A stretch of 59,188 nt of DNA from Desulfocapsaceae bacterium (GTDB lineage: Bacteria; Desulfobacterota; Desulfobulbia; Desulfobulbales; Desulfocapsaceae). The first letter of the stretch is position 1. The number at the start of each line of letters is the position of its first letter. The stretch lies in the NCBI GenBank assembly GCA_030653035.1, contig JAUSAB010000099.1, positions 1 through 59,188 of the forward strand, in the 5' to 3' direction. Below the pieces are notes generated by a model. The model did not search any database. It worked only from the letters and a program-made list of their open reading frames with translations, and was not told the origin of the DNA. Of the stretch, positions 24,323 through 33,449 are shown one piece after another. The position numbers were made by a program, and so were the translations under genes.

Positions 24323-25369
24323 TCACAGAAACAAACGGGTATAAAGAGACAAAAGCCGATTCGTTTTTCCTTGGGCCTGTCGCCGATTCATAATGGAACA
24401 GATCACGTCCCGTTCTGCAGCAAGAATAATTACCGATAGTTCGTCTGCAGTAAGTGTGACACCCGCTAATACTTCTCTTCGTTTTTTTAACATGAGATGA
24501 AGATTACCAACAAACTCCACCACACCACTCACATATGCAGAGAATTGTTTTTTTTTCACAACAAAAATAAGCCAGAAAAACTGATAAATAAGAAGAGCAA
24601 GGCCGAAACGAAAGAATAAGGCAAGAGGATAGTTTTTGATCAATAGGTTCAGATTATTTCTGGTAGACAATCTGACAGTAAAGCTATTAATTTTTGATCC
24701 CGTAGTGGCACTGCCAATATGAAACACCCTGGCTGCAGGCACATAATAACATTTTTTACCACGACTATTGGCCCTTAAATTAAAATCGACATCCTCAAGA
24801 TAGGCAAAAAAATCTTCATCAAAAAGACCGATAGCATCAAACAATTCACGCCGATACAAGGCTGCTCCGGCACAGGCGCCAAAGACCCTTCCTGGACGAC
24901 TATAACGTGCATCGTCATTCTCCATTGTTCCCAGGCGGTATCCTACCCCGCCCCTGAGAAACCCATCACCAGCCCCATCGAGGATATGCCGGTCATGATA
25001 ACTAATCATTTTAGCAGCAAAAAAATCATACTCATCCTGAAGAAGTGCCGTTTTCACCAATTGCTCCAGACAGTCCGCCTCCAGTTCAGTGTCATTATTT
25101 AACAAAAAAACGAAAGGGGAATTACCGGCAGAGATTCCGGCATTCACTGCTGGACTAAATCCTTTATTCTGCGGCCAACTGATGAGATGAACAAACGGAT
25201 AGTGTTCCCTGACAAACTCCAATGATTTGTCAACAGACCCATTATCAACAACAATGATGGAAAAAGAAGGATACGTCTGCCTGACAAGAGAACGGAGACA
25301 GGTAGCGAGAAATTGAACCCCATTAAAATTTGGAATAACAATATCGACATGGAGATGAGGGGTAATCAT
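24323..25369 (-). CDS. Family 2 glycosyltransferase with C-terminal membrane segment
   Basis: A 348-aa GT2 enzyme: VDIVIPNFNGVQFLATCL, IIVVDNGSVDKSL, PQNKGFSPAVNAGI, FLLNNDTEL, and YLEDVDFNLRANSRGKKCYYVP. The C-terminal region has a hydrophobic stretch (LALFFRFGLALLIYQFFWLIF region) that may attach it to the inner membrane. It lies 13 bases or so upstream of the next GT2 gene in the leftward operon. Specificity cannot be read from the sequence. Confidence 0.88.
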   Translation of the reverse strand: MITPHLHVDIVIPNFNGVQFLATCLRSLVRQTYPSFSIIVVDNGSVDKSLEFVREHYPFVHLISWPQNKGFSPAVNAGISAGNSPFVFLLNNDTELEADCLEQLVKTALLQDEYDFFAAKMISYHDRHILDGAGDGFLRGGVGYRLGTMENDDARYSRPGRVFGACAGAALYRRELFDAIGLFDEDFFAYLEDVDFNLRANSRGKKCYYVPAARVFHIGSATTGSKINSFTVRLSTRNNLNLLIKNYPLALFFRFGLALLIYQFFWLIFVVKKKQFSAYVSGVVEFVGNLHLMLKKRREVLAGVTLTADELSVIILAAERDVICSIMNRRQAQGKTNRLLSLYTRLFL

Positions 25370-25434
25370 ATAGATATATTATTACTCGTGGAGACAGATC
25401 AAATCGGGAATGCCAAAAAATCTTCTCACTCGCC

Positions 25435-26712
25435 CTAATCCGACGACAAAAGCAGCAAATGAAGAGCACCAATGGGGACCCTTTCATTTGTGCTACGTTT
25501 CAATTCTATAATATTTAAAGGCCAATGAACACATTCATTAGGAAGTGGTTCATAACAGATAGCAGGAAGTGGTTCATTGCAGATCTCAGGTGGTGGCACG
25601 GTAGGGTCCAAGCATTCTTCAGGTCGTTTACATTCTTCAGGTCGTTTACAAAAATCAGTAGGAGGTACAACAAAATCTTCAATTTTTATATATAGATCGG
25701 TGGCAGGCCCGTCAAGGGTCGACCAATCTTCATCATCGTATGTATCATACACCAATAGGTGTCCGGTATTATAGATTTCTCCCTCAAAAGAATGTCCCAA
25801 TCCTGTCAAACTCGTGGTTACAAGAACCTTCCCATTTGCCTCCTGAGTCACAGTAGCAGTAACAGGCTTAACAGTATTATCATAGTCATTGCTTCTCCAA
25901 AACAACCCTTTCCAACTACTTCCCGAAATTTGGGGCACAGAAACCTGTTCACCAACAGCAGCTTCCTTGACTGCTGTACTTTTTCCCTGAGACACTGACA
26001 CACCAAGGGCACGACGAGTAACAATAGAGCCTTTTACCGCCACAATGTTGTTCTGTGGATCAAGACGAAAAACGCCAAAATACCCGGAAACGATATCGGA
26101 ACCCAGTTGTTCCCTGGAATAAAGGCCGGCCAGCACACCATAATGATCCTGTGACCGGGTAAGAGAAATCTGAACATTAGCAGGCTGTAAAAAGAAATTA
26201 TTAACAGTACCGACACCATCAACTTCAGCTTTCAACAGATACCGTTCTTCAGTTATATTCTGTACGCCAGTTGCATATCTCTTAATGAGATTGTTCTTAT
26301 GCAAGGTGTAAATTGGAGAAAGAATCGCCTGTTTCTGGCCATTCACAACAAGAAACCGATATTCTATTTTCTGAACTGTCGAGGTTGCAACCGGAAGTTT
26401 GGTCGTGAAGATATTATTTTTGGCACCCACCATATCGCGATAAACAAACGGCACAGAGCTATCAAAACGAAAATAACATCGAACCTCTGTCACCCCCGCT
26501 GGATCGTTAACAATGACTTCTATCGGTAAGGAACTTCCCTCCAAGAAAGAAGACATCTGTTGATGATAAACCTGTGTTTCAGGGACTCCAGCACTCCAAG
26601 CCTCCGGAATATCAACAACCGACAGCAACAACAGTGCCATCGACAGAAACATACAAATCAATGTTACCGGCACAACGACATTTCTTCTTTTCAAAGGACG
26701 AATTACAAACAT
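25435..26712 (-). CDS. Secreted protein of unknown family, tandem paralogue 1
   Basis: A 425-aa protein with an N-terminal hydrophobic signal ending near AWSA (about residue 40). It is clearly homologous to the gene at 26746-27909: both share FLEGSS.PIEV, VRCYFRFDSS.PFVY and KIEY.FLVVNG.KQAILSP. It differs by a Pro/Cys-rich insert near the C-terminus with repeated CKRPEE and E.C/P units. Both end in a short hydrophobic stretch after NIIELKRS or NIIKLTRS, perhaps a sorting or anchor tail. The ATG at 26712 aligns with the start of the paralogue. Function unknown; periplasmic or surface location inferred. Confidence 0.8.
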   Translation of the reverse strand: MFVIRPLKRRNVVVPVTLICMFLSMALLLLSVVDIPEAWSAGVPETQVYHQQMSSFLEGSSLPIEVIVNDPAGVTEVRCYFRFDSSVPFVYRDMVGAKNNIFTTKLPVATSTVQKIEYRFLVVNGQKQAILSPIYTLHKNNLIKRYATGVQNITEERYLLKAEVDGVGTVNNFFLQPANVQISLTRSQDHYGVLAGLYSREQLGSDIVSGYFGVFRLDPQNNIVAVKGSIVTRRALGVSVSQGKSTAVKEAAVGEQVSVPQISGSSWKGLFWRSNDYDNTVKPVTATVTQEANGKVLVTTSLTGLGHSFEGEIYNTGHLLVYDTYDDEDWSTLDGPATDLYIKIEDFVVPPTDFCKRPEECKRPEECLDPTVPPPEICNEPLPAICYEPLPNECVHWPLNIIELKRSTNERVPIGALHLLLLSSD

Positions 26713-26745
26713 GATCAATTTCAAATCTTCTCGTATCAGCTTTAT

Positions 26746-27909
26746 TTATCTCACACCAGAAAGCAGCAAAGCGATAGCGGCAAGGGGGAATTTTAACCTT
26801 GGGCTGCGTGTCAGCTTTATAATGTTCAAAGGAGGATCAGGATATTCCGGTGTCGGTAATGCAACATAATCTTCGATCTCGATAGACACTTCTGTGGCAG
26901 GGCCATCATGGGTTGACCAGTCTTCATTATCGTAAGCATCGTAGACCAGCATCTGGCCAGTAACATCAATATTCCCCTCAAAATAATGGCCAAGGCCTTC
27001 CAAGCTTGTCGTGATAGTCACCTGACCATCTGCGGCCTGGGTCACAGTTGCCGTTATCGGGACTTTAGTTCCATTGAATGCGTACAAATCACTTCTCCAA
27101 AAATATCCGGCCCAACCATCTCCAGAAATATCGGGAGCAGACACCGGTTCTCCAAAAACCGTATCCTTGGTAACGGCACTTTTTTCCTGCAATGAGGAAA
27201 GGCTGTCCGAACGAACGATCACAATATATCCCTTCACGGCAATCATCACTTTCTGGGGATCGAGACGAAAAGAACCAAAATAACCAGCAGCAACCTCAGC
27301 CCCTATTTGTTCTTTGGAATATAGGCCAGCCCGTACCCCATAACGTTCCTGGGGTGGGACAAAAGAAATCTGGATATTATCGGGCTGTAAAAAGAGATCT
27401 TTTACCGTATCCGCACCGTTAACTTCTGATTTCAACTGATATTGGACTGGTGCAAGATTTTGCGCCTCAGTTGAAAAGATGCTGCTGTTCTTCTTGTTGA
27501 CTACGAAAGTTGGTGAAAGAATTGCCTGTTTCTTACCATTCACTACAAGAAAGAGATATTCTATCTTCTGTACTGTTGATAGCGCAACGGGTAGCTTTGT
27601 CATGAAGACATTATTCCCGGAATTCATCATTTCACCATAAACAAAAGGCAAAGAGCTATCAAAACGGAAATAACATCGCACCCCTGCCACTCCGACCGGA
27701 TCTTTGACAGCAACTTCTATCGGAAAAGAACTTCCCTCCAAAAAAGAAAACACCTGCTCATGAATAATCTGGGTCAATGGAACAGCAGCACTCCAAGCCT
27801 CCGTGGCATCAACAACCGATAGCAACAACACATCCAGCCCCAGAAACATAAAAACCAATGTTGCTGACACAACAACTTTTCTCATTCTCAAAAATGAAAT
27901 AGCAAACAC
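26746..27909 (-). CDS. Secreted protein of unknown family, tandem paralogue 2
   Basis: A 387-aa paralogue of the preceding gene, without the Cys/Pro-rich insert. It has a signal-like hydrophobic N-terminus, then a region probably forming beta-sandwich domains (DPVGVAGVRCYFRFDSS, TITTSLEGLGHYFEGNI). The GTG at 27909 is chosen because AGGAG lies six bases upstream and it aligns with the ATG of the sister gene. A 33-base gap separates the two copies. The pair sits inside the glycosyltransferase group and may help handle the polymer at the cell surface; no family is recognised. Confidence 0.8.
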   Translation of the reverse strand: MFAISFLRMRKVVVSATLVFMFLGLDVLLLSVVDATEAWSAAVPLTQIIHEQVFSFLEGSSFPIEVAVKDPVGVAGVRCYFRFDSSLPFVYGEMMNSGNNVFMTKLPVALSTVQKIEYLFLVVNGKKQAILSPTFVVNKKNSSIFSTEAQNLAPVQYQLKSEVNGADTVKDLFLQPDNIQISFVPPQERYGVRAGLYSKEQIGAEVAAGYFGSFRLDPQKVMIAVKGYIVIVRSDSLSSLQEKSAVTKDTVFGEPVSAPDISGDGWAGYFWRSDLYAFNGTKVPITATVTQAADGQVTITTSLEGLGHYFEGNIDVTGQMLVYDAYDNEDWSTHDGPATEVSIEIEDYVALPTPEYPDPPLNIIKLTRSPRLKFPLAAIALLLSGVR

Positions 27910-27918
27910 GATCAACTC

Positions 27919-28875
27919 CTATTCTTTTCGCAAAACGTTTTTCACGTAATAAATGGGTTTATTCTGGGACTCATGATACGTTCGGACCTGGATTTCCGAG
28001 ATAAGCCCAATAGTAACAAATTGGACGCCAATAAAAATCATCAGCACCGCCATCATCAACAGCGGACGGTCACCCATGGGAATACCATAGAATTGACGCT
28101 GGATAGCAAGGAGCAAAAGCAAGAAAAAGCCCAGACTGGAAGAGATCATCCCAATCAACCCAAAAACATGGAGAGGCCGGTTAGAGTAGCTGAGAAGGAA
28201 CTTGACGGTAATCAGGTCAAGGATAACGCGCACAGTTCTGGAAATCCCATATTTACTGGCGCCATACTTCCTGGCTCGATGATTCACCTTGACTTCAGCA
28301 ATACAAGCCCCCATGCCGCTGGCAATAGCCGGGATAAAACGATGCATTTCACCATACAATTTAATATGTTGCGTTATCTCCTTCTTAAAGGCCTTAAGGG
28401 TGCAGCCATAATCATGCAGATGCACTCCGGTGATGAACGATATGATCTTGTTGGCAATCATTGAAGGCAACTTTCTACTTATAAATGGATCCTTACGCGC
28501 AAACCGCCAACCAGTCACCACATCATGTCCCTCGGCAATCTTTGCCAGCAGCACAGGAATATCAGCAGGGTCATTTTGCAGATCTCCATCCATGGTAATA
28601 ATGACATCACCACGGGCATAATCAAAACCGGCCGACATGGCTGCCGTCTGGCCAAAATTTCTTCTAAAATTGATCACAGTCACACAAGGATCCTGGGCAT
28701 GAAGTTCGCTGATCAATTGAGTGGTGCTGTCACTGCTGCCGTCATTAATCAGAAGAATCTCATGAGAAATTTTTTCCCGGCTCAAGACACTTTTTAATTC
28801 ACGATACAGCTCATCAACATTTCCCTCTTCATTATAGAGAGGAATGACAATAGAGACATCTATGCTCTTTTCCAT
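27919..28875 (-). CDS. Polyprenyl-phosphate glycosyltransferase (GtrB/ArnC/DPM1-like GT2)
   Basis: A 318-aa GT2 enzyme with VSIVIPLYNEEGNVDEL, LLINDGSSDSTTQL, FRRNFGQTAAMSAGFDYA, TMDGDLQNDPADIP, GWR, and YGCTLKAFKKE. Two C-terminal membrane helices (FGLIGMISSSLGFFLLLLLA and VLMIFIGVQFVTIGLISE regions) are as in GtrB/ArnC. This group transfers a sugar from its nucleotide to polyprenyl phosphate, giving a lipid-linked donor used outside the membrane. The GT39-like protein at 43054-44931 could use such a donor. Confidence 0.9.
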   Translation of the reverse strand: MEKSIDVSIVIPLYNEEGNVDELYRELKSVLSREKISHEILLINDGSSDSTTQLISELHAQDPCVTVINFRRNFGQTAAMSAGFDYARGDVIITMDGDLQNDPADIPVLLAKIAEGHDVVTGWRFARKDPFISRKLPSMIANKIISFITGVHLHDYGCTLKAFKKEITQHIKLYGEMHRFIPAIASGMGACIAEVKVNHRARKYGASKYGISRTVRVILDLITVKFLLSYSNRPLHVFGLIGMISSSLGFFLLLLLAIQRQFYGIPMGDRPLLMMAVLMIFIGVQFVTIGLISEIQVRTYHESQNKPIYYVKNVLRKE

Positions 28876-28980
28876 TTTTTCTTCCCATCAACTATTAATA
28901 AAAACCAGATAGCCATGATTCAGCTATGTAACTATTTAATTTTTGAATTTACTGTGATTAAAAACTTCTATCAAGAAAAT

Positions 28981-30294
28981 CTAATTCCCATGATAATTGC
29001 AAAACCACCTTTTACGTCGAAGATTCAAGTAATCAATGACACCGCCAACCGGAGAAAAAAATATCTTCAAAATAAATTTTCGCAAACGAATTCCTCGAAG
29101 CAAAGAATAAAAAAAATACATGAAGAGACAACGCTTCGCCTTAGACGAAGGTTCTGGAATATCAAAATGATAGCGAGGAATTGCTTCATTGTCCCCTGCC
29201 CTGCTTATAAGCTGCGCCCAGGCTTTCTGTTTTTTCCCACGAGCCATATTCAAAATTCGCTTTGACGCCCGCTCTTCGGGTAATCTCTGGAGTATAATCG
29301 CGCCATCAGCCACAGCTTCCTGTAAGAGAGAAGCCCCCGTTTGCGTCCGTTGAGAAACGAGGGTACATCGCTCCATCTCGGCCAATATACCTGTATAGTC
29401 ATGGGCCCAGAAATCTCCAAAACTCAAATCAGCATATTCAGCAAGGGCATCAACACACAAGAAACAGCGTTTGGCACCATACAAACGAAACAACACATTT
29501 AACACAGTTGTCGGATTTATTGAATAAAGAGAAATGACTGCGCCATCTTTTTTGGTCACCTGAAATCTTCCAGGCCAAGCACCACCCCTGAAATCAAAAC
29601 GCGCAACATCCGCAAGATCAATACCCTTGACCTCAATAGCCTCTTTCGGGGCATTCCGCTCCAGATTACAATGACAGTATAAGCCAAAAAGACAATAGAT
29701 CTTTGCGGATAAACCGGAATCAACCTTTTCCAGCTTCCTCAACCCCTGAATCTGACAGGGCAGTCCGACTACAGCAAAACGGCCTTTACTTCTTCGCAGT
29801 AACTGCAAGACGTCCATTGACGGCGTGACACTGTACTTTGACCTGGCAGCGGCAATGATCTCTTCAGCTGTTGTCGCCAGCACCCCTTTCGTGCAATACG
29901 GCTTCTCAGGATCCATGCCGGCAACAACAGCGCCATCAATCTTCTTCTTTGCCAGCAGATATAATAGCAGACCGGTAACAAGCCCGCCACTGGCTCCAGC
30001 TTCCCTCACTGCACTGTCGCCAGGATAGGCCACATACATATTTTCAACATATCCTTGCAGACTTAAAGGATCATAGTCAACCCCATAAACCCTGCGAGAC
30101 AACGCGGGAAAATCAACATCTCCTCCAGGACAGCAGGAATTACAAAATTCACAGCCTGTACATTTTCCGATTAATTGCGGATAGCCATCATCATTAAAGC
30201 CAAGTGCCAATACCGGACAAACGCCAACACACAAGCCGCAGCGCACACACAAACCCTGAACGATTACATGCTGATCAAGCTGTTCAAAACTCAT
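28981..30294 (-). CDS. Coenzyme F420 hydrogenase/dehydrogenase beta-subunit (FrhB) family iron-sulfur protein
   Basis: A 437-aa protein. An N-terminal ferredoxin-like domain has two [4Fe-4S] motifs (Cys16, 19, 22, 26 and Cys45, 48, 51, 54/55). The FrhB N- and C-terminal domains follow (EAGASGGLVTGLL, ARSKYSVTPSMDVLQLL, VVGLPCQIQGLRKL, GLYCHCN, FGDFWAHDYTG). Such FrhB-like proteins recur in polysaccharide loci, often beside pyruvyl transferases, as here (34504-35679). The cofactor and substrate are not known; flavin- or iron-sulfur-dependent sugar modification is possible. It is followed by two hexapeptide acyltransferases in the leftward order. Confidence 0.88.
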   Translation of the reverse strand: MSFEQLDQHVIVQGLCVRCGLCVGVCPVLALGFNDDGYPQLIGKCTGCEFCNSCCPGGDVDFPALSRRVYGVDYDPLSLQGYVENMYVAYPGDSAVREAGASGGLVTGLLLYLLAKKKIDGAVVAGMDPEKPYCTKGVLATTAEEIIAAARSKYSVTPSMDVLQLLRRSKGRFAVVGLPCQIQGLRKLEKVDSGLSAKIYCLFGLYCHCNLERNAPKEAIEVKGIDLADVARFDFRGGAWPGRFQVTKKDGAVISLYSINPTTVLNVLFRLYGAKRCFLCVDALAEYADLSFGDFWAHDYTGILAEMERCTLVSQRTQTGASLLQEAVADGAIILQRLPEERASKRILNMARGKKQKAWAQLISRAGDNEAIPRYHFDIPEPSSKAKRCLFMYFFYSLLRGIRLRKFILKIFFSPVGGVIDYLNLRRKRWFCNYHGN

Positions 30295-30322
30295 TAAATC
30301 TTATCATGAAGTTTGTTTATAT

Positions 30323-30928
30323 TCATTTCCTGTACCGTACGATGATAGCAGGACGACCCATAACAACACCATAGGCATCAATATTTCTATTTACCAAGGC
30401 ATGGGCTCCAATAATGGCCCCCTCACCGATTTGCATCAAAGACAAAACCTGACTCCTTGCTCCAAGCCAGACATTATCACTAATTTTTGTGAAGGAATCA
30501 CGTTGAATATCTTCAGAAGAACAAGGTTCGCCCCCAATAACACAATATGCGGCCATCAACACATTCCGGCCAATCGTTACAGATGTTCTGGCCACAACAC
30601 GACACTCACTTCCCAGGTTCGTCCCTTTTTCAAGAAGGATAGTCCCAGCCTCAGCCTGCAAAAGAGTCCCTATCCCAACAAAGACATTGTCTTCAATCAT
30701 AATAGATTGATCATTCCCATCAACACCCGCCAGCAAACTACAACGATTACTGACTACAACATTATTCCCAACATGGATATTCTTTGCATTCTGCAAGTCT
30801 ATAAATCGGCCAAACAAAACACCCTTTCCACAAGCCCCCAACAGAGAAGGATAAAACTTTTGGCGCAATAAAAGCCCAAGAGCTCCTGGACACCAGCGTA
30901 ACAAACGGCCTATCAAGCTCCTTTTCAT
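30323..30928 (-). CDS. Hexapeptide-repeat acyltransferase
   Basis: A 201-aa left-handed beta-helix protein; hexapeptide-type repeats run from about residue 45 to 190 (IHVGNNVVVSNRCSL, IMIEDNVFVGIGTL, VTIGRNVLMAAYCVIGG, ISDNVWLGARSQVL, IGEGAIIGAHALV). It resembles serine- or maltose-type O-acetyltransferases of surface polysaccharides, with the usual GRPAIIVRYRK end. The ATG at 30928 overlaps the TGA of the preceding acyltransferase by one base, so the two are translationally coupled. A GTG three bases earlier is an alternative. Acceptor sugar unknown. Confidence 0.87.
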   Translation of the reverse strand: MKRSLIGRLLRWCPGALGLLLRQKFYPSLLGACGKGVLFGRFIDLQNAKNIHVGNNVVVSNRCSLLAGVDGNDQSIMIEDNVFVGIGTLLQAEAGTILLEKGTNLGSECRVVARTSVTIGRNVLMAAYCVIGGEPCSSEDIQRDSFTKISDNVWLGARSQVLSLMQIGEGAIIGAHALVNRNIDAYGVVMGRPAIIVRYRK

Positions 30929-31662
30929 CACAAACCAAATGACACTTGCACCGCGGGAACACCTTGCACAGAAGTATCATCAGGAACGTCCTTTAACACT
31001 AATGACCCATCTGCAATGCAAGCACGATTTCCAATCCTGACGCCATCAAGGATGGTAACCTCACACCCTATTTTCACCTGGTCACCTATTATAGTCTCGC
31101 CTCGGCATGTTTGAGGCTGTTGAATTATAGGAACATCCAACCGATCAAATGCATGTGCCGCACCAATCAGGTATGTCCGCTGTCCGATATGACAAGAATG
31201 CCCGACCAAAAGCCCTTTGAGAGACCCAAGACGACATTGTGGCTCTATGACTGTTCCAGCGCCAATAACAATGACCCCTCCAGGACAACTAAGAATGGTT
31301 TTTGCCCCCACCCGAACATCTTCTTTTAAAATAATCCCTTTCCCCTGACCTTTTACATTCAAGGTAACAAAGTCTTCTATAACAACCCTGGCCTCAAGAG
31401 AAATTTTTGCAGGCTGTTGCAAAGTTAAATTTTTGCCTATTTTCGCCGTACAAGAACAAGAAGCAAAGAGGAAAGGATAAAAAACAGACCGGAGAACTCT
31501 GCCCAGACAACCGGGAACAGGTGTGACACAACACTCTATAAACTCATATTTCACAAGGGCAAACCAGCTATCAACTCCGGTCACTGTTTGCTGATACTTC
31601 CGCAGAGCATTCCCAGGCCTGCTCAAATGTTGTTGAACTCCTCCTGTCTCCTGTCCGTTCAT
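30928..31662 (-). CDS. Hexapeptide-repeat acyltransferase
   Basis: A 244-aa beta-helix acyltransferase with repeats from about residue 75 onward (ARVVIEDFVTLNVKG, ILKEDVRVGAKTIL, VIGAGTVIEPQCRL, VGHSCHIGQRTYLIGAAHAFD, IIGDQVKIGCEVTIL, IGNRACIADGSLVLKDVP). Typical O-acetyltransferase tail (VQGVPAVQVS). The ATG at 31662 has AGG about 8 bases upstream and lies just after the stop of the flippase-like gene. Coupled to the next acyltransferase. Probably acetylates the polymer sugars; target unknown. Confidence 0.87.
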   Translation of the reverse strand: MNGQETGGVQQHLSRPGNALRKYQQTVTGVDSWFALVKYEFIECCVTPVPGCLGRVLRSVFYPFLFASCSCTAKIGKNLTLQQPAKISLEARVVIEDFVTLNVKGQGKGIILKEDVRVGAKTILSCPGGVIVIGAGTVIEPQCRLGSLKGLLVGHSCHIGQRTYLIGAAHAFDRLDVPIIQQPQTCRGETIIGDQVKIGCEVTILDGVRIGNRACIADGSLVLKDVPDDTSVQGVPAVQVSFGL

Positions 31663-31675
31663 TCTCAAACCTTAC

Positions 31676-32743
31676 TCAAAGCCCCTCTTCTTGTTGAACA
31701 GGTACAGCTCCCCAAGCCGGCTGATGCAATAAATACACCACACATCCAACTCCGCCAAGACTGAGCATTTTCAAACGCAACAAAAGTCCCATGGCCAATG
31801 TTTCAGCAGCGGGAACACCGATCGACAAAAAATAAAAAACAAAAACAGACTCAAAAAAACCAAGATTACCAAGTACCGTAACTGGAAGATGAGCGACAAA
31901 CATAATCGTCGGCACCAGAGCAACCATGGCAAGAAAATCGATCTTCTTGCCAAACGCGAGGAATGCAAGATAAACGTTCAACCAAGTAAGGAAATAAAAC
32001 AGCATTGTCAAGGCAACAAGTTTACACAAAAGAACCTTATCCCGGTGAATAAGCTGAAGAGCCTTCCCTAATTCACAACTAAATTTCTCAACACGTAAGG
32101 ACAAGACACGAAACGCATGTTCCACAAATGCTAAAAATTTTCGAAAGAGCACACTCTGCCCCCGCTCACTTATACCCTTTAGCCAACCAACTACATAAGT
32201 CATAAGTGATTTACTCAAGACAAGCGGCTCTTTTACCCTCCATACATAGATCACAGCAGATAACAAAAAAAATGAGCACAATACTGGAATAAAAAAATAC
32301 GGATTTCCATAAGAAGATGGCCGGCATAAAGGGGCCAAAATAACGAGAACCAGCAAAAATAAAATTCCTGAAAACCGTTCGATAAAGACAGTGACAGCCG
32401 CAGAGGGTTGATTATTTATTTCTTTACCAGCATAAAAAGAACGAACAACATCCCCCCCCACTGTTGAAGGAAGAAGATTAGAAAAAAAATACCCTACAAG
32501 ATAAAAAGCGATCAACCTGGAAAACGACACGTTATATCCGCCGGCATCAAGCAAAACTTTCCACTTGAGACAACTTGTAACGAGCATTACCGGAACCATC
32601 ATGAACGACAGGGTAAAATAAAACCAATTGACACGAGAAAAAATAGCGAGAAGTTCCCGCCCCTGAACAAAAGAAAGCAGAATCGCAAAGAAAGCAATAC
32701 TGGTAATCACCTTAATTAAAAGAATTTTTTTATTCATTTTCAT
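31676..32743 (-). CDS. Flippase-like (lysylphosphatidylglycerol synthase TM domain) membrane protein
   Basis: A 355-aa polytopic protein of the LPG_synthase_TM/UPF0104 family with about eight hydrophobic helices. Typical pieces: FFSNLLPSTVGGDVVRSFY, ERFSGILFLLVLVI, VTVLGNLGFFESVFVFYFL. Members flip or transport lipid-linked molecules, which would suit a polysaccharide locus. The ATG at 32743 (or 32737) is used. A longer frame to 32965 reads through the repeat element at 32762-32882 (peptides VRQAHHERE and HPELVEG are its translations), so the extra 74 residues are almost surely not protein. Confidence 0.85.
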   Translation of the reverse strand: MKMNKKILLIKVITSIAFFAILLSFVQGRELLAIFSRVNWFYFTLSFMMVPVMLVTSCLKWKVLLDAGGYNVSFSRLIAFYLVGYFFSNLLPSTVGGDVVRSFYAGKEINNQPSAAVTVFIERFSGILFLLVLVILAPLCRPSSYGNPYFFIPVLCSFFLLSAVIYVWRVKEPLVLSKSLMTYVVGWLKGISERGQSVLFRKFLAFVEHAFRVLSLRVEKFSCELGKALQLIHRDKVLLCKLVALTMLFYFLTWLNVYLAFLAFGKKIDFLAMVALVPTIMFVAHLPVTVLGNLGFFESVFVFYFLSIGVPAAETLAMGLLLRLKMLSLGGVGCVVYLLHQPAWGAVPVQQEEGL

Positions 32744-32761
32744 AATTGCTGGTCTTGAGCC

Positions 32762-32882
32762 TGTTGCAAAACTCCGGTAATACCCTTCGACAAGCTCAGG
32801 GTGAACGGTATCATTATTGAAGTTATTGGCCTTTTCCCGTTCGTGGTGAGCCTGTCGAACCACTAATTCTACTTTTGCAACA
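32762..32882. repeat. MITE-like palindromic element
   Basis: A 121-base element with perfect 10-base terminal inverted repeats TGTTGCAAAA (32762-32771) and TTTTGCAACA (32873-32882). Inside are two inverted copies of a widespread repeat: 32783-32809 (CCTTCGACAAGCTCAGGG) and 32836-32863, whose reverse complement shares TTCGACAxGCTCA and GAACGG. Such repeats are known from many environmental bacteria as short mobile palindromes. It overlaps the false 5' extension of the flippase-like gene. Confidence 0.75.
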
Positions 32883-32987
32883 AACTCTCTCTTGAAAATT
32901 TTAAAATACTGCCGTTGTAAGTCGATTCGGAAAAATCGACAAAAAGCCTGTAACCATTCTATCAAACTTTACTATTTGCCGCTGAAT

Positions 32988-33362
32988 TTACTCTCTGTAA
33001 AGACCAGAAATAGCTAAAATGGTCAAGACTATACCTCTCAACAGGCTTAAATAGTCGTTTTCTGGTTTCATCCACCTTCCATCCCAAAACATTAAATACC
33101 TATGGTCTTCATAACAACACAACAGTATGGCGCTGCCATGCTGTTGCTGATCCACGAGCTGAGCACCGGACACACGCGCCAGTCGATGATCACCACCAGG
33201 TAAGCGGAACCACGCAATAAGTAGAAACAAGCCACTGTCTTCACAGTGGGATCCGCCATATTCCATTGCAAGATTTTTATGGGCATGGTTTATAGTAGCG
33301 ATTATAAGGGGGCCTTTAGAAGAAAGAGAAAACTCTAAAACCCCCTCAAATTTGTCTGTCAT
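32988..33362 (-). CDS. Hypothetical protein (small, upstream of the flippase-like gene)
   Basis: A 124-aa protein, no family recognised. It starts MTDKFEGVLEFSLSSKG, has a WFRLPGGDHRLARV core and a hydrophobic C-terminal segment (YLSLLRGIVLTILAISGLYRE) that could be a membrane anchor. Composition is protein-like and no other frame competes. The ribosome site is weak. It is divergent from the epimerase gene at 33450. It might instead be a decayed fragment; moderate confidence that it is expressed. Confidence 0.5.
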   Translation of the reverse strand: MTDKFEGVLEFSLSSKGPLIIATINHAHKNLAMEYGGSHCEDSGLFLLIAWFRLPGGDHRLARVSGAQLVDQQQHGSAILLCCYEDHRYLMFWDGRWMKPENDYLSLLRGIVLTILAISGLYRE

Positions 33363-33449
33363 GTCAACTACTTTCTTGTAACTTTAAAAATTAATAGAGG
33401 AACTGAAACTGACGAAAACACCCAGGATTCAGGGAATGAAAATAATTAT

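Noticed and set aside
28915-29265. A plus-strand frame in the space before and inside the FrhB gene
   Set aside because: Mostly antisense of the FrhB-family gene, with no ribosome site or family resemblance.
32744-32965. N-terminal extension of the flippase-like protein
   Set aside because: It translates a palindromic repeat element; the family start lies at 32743 or 32737.
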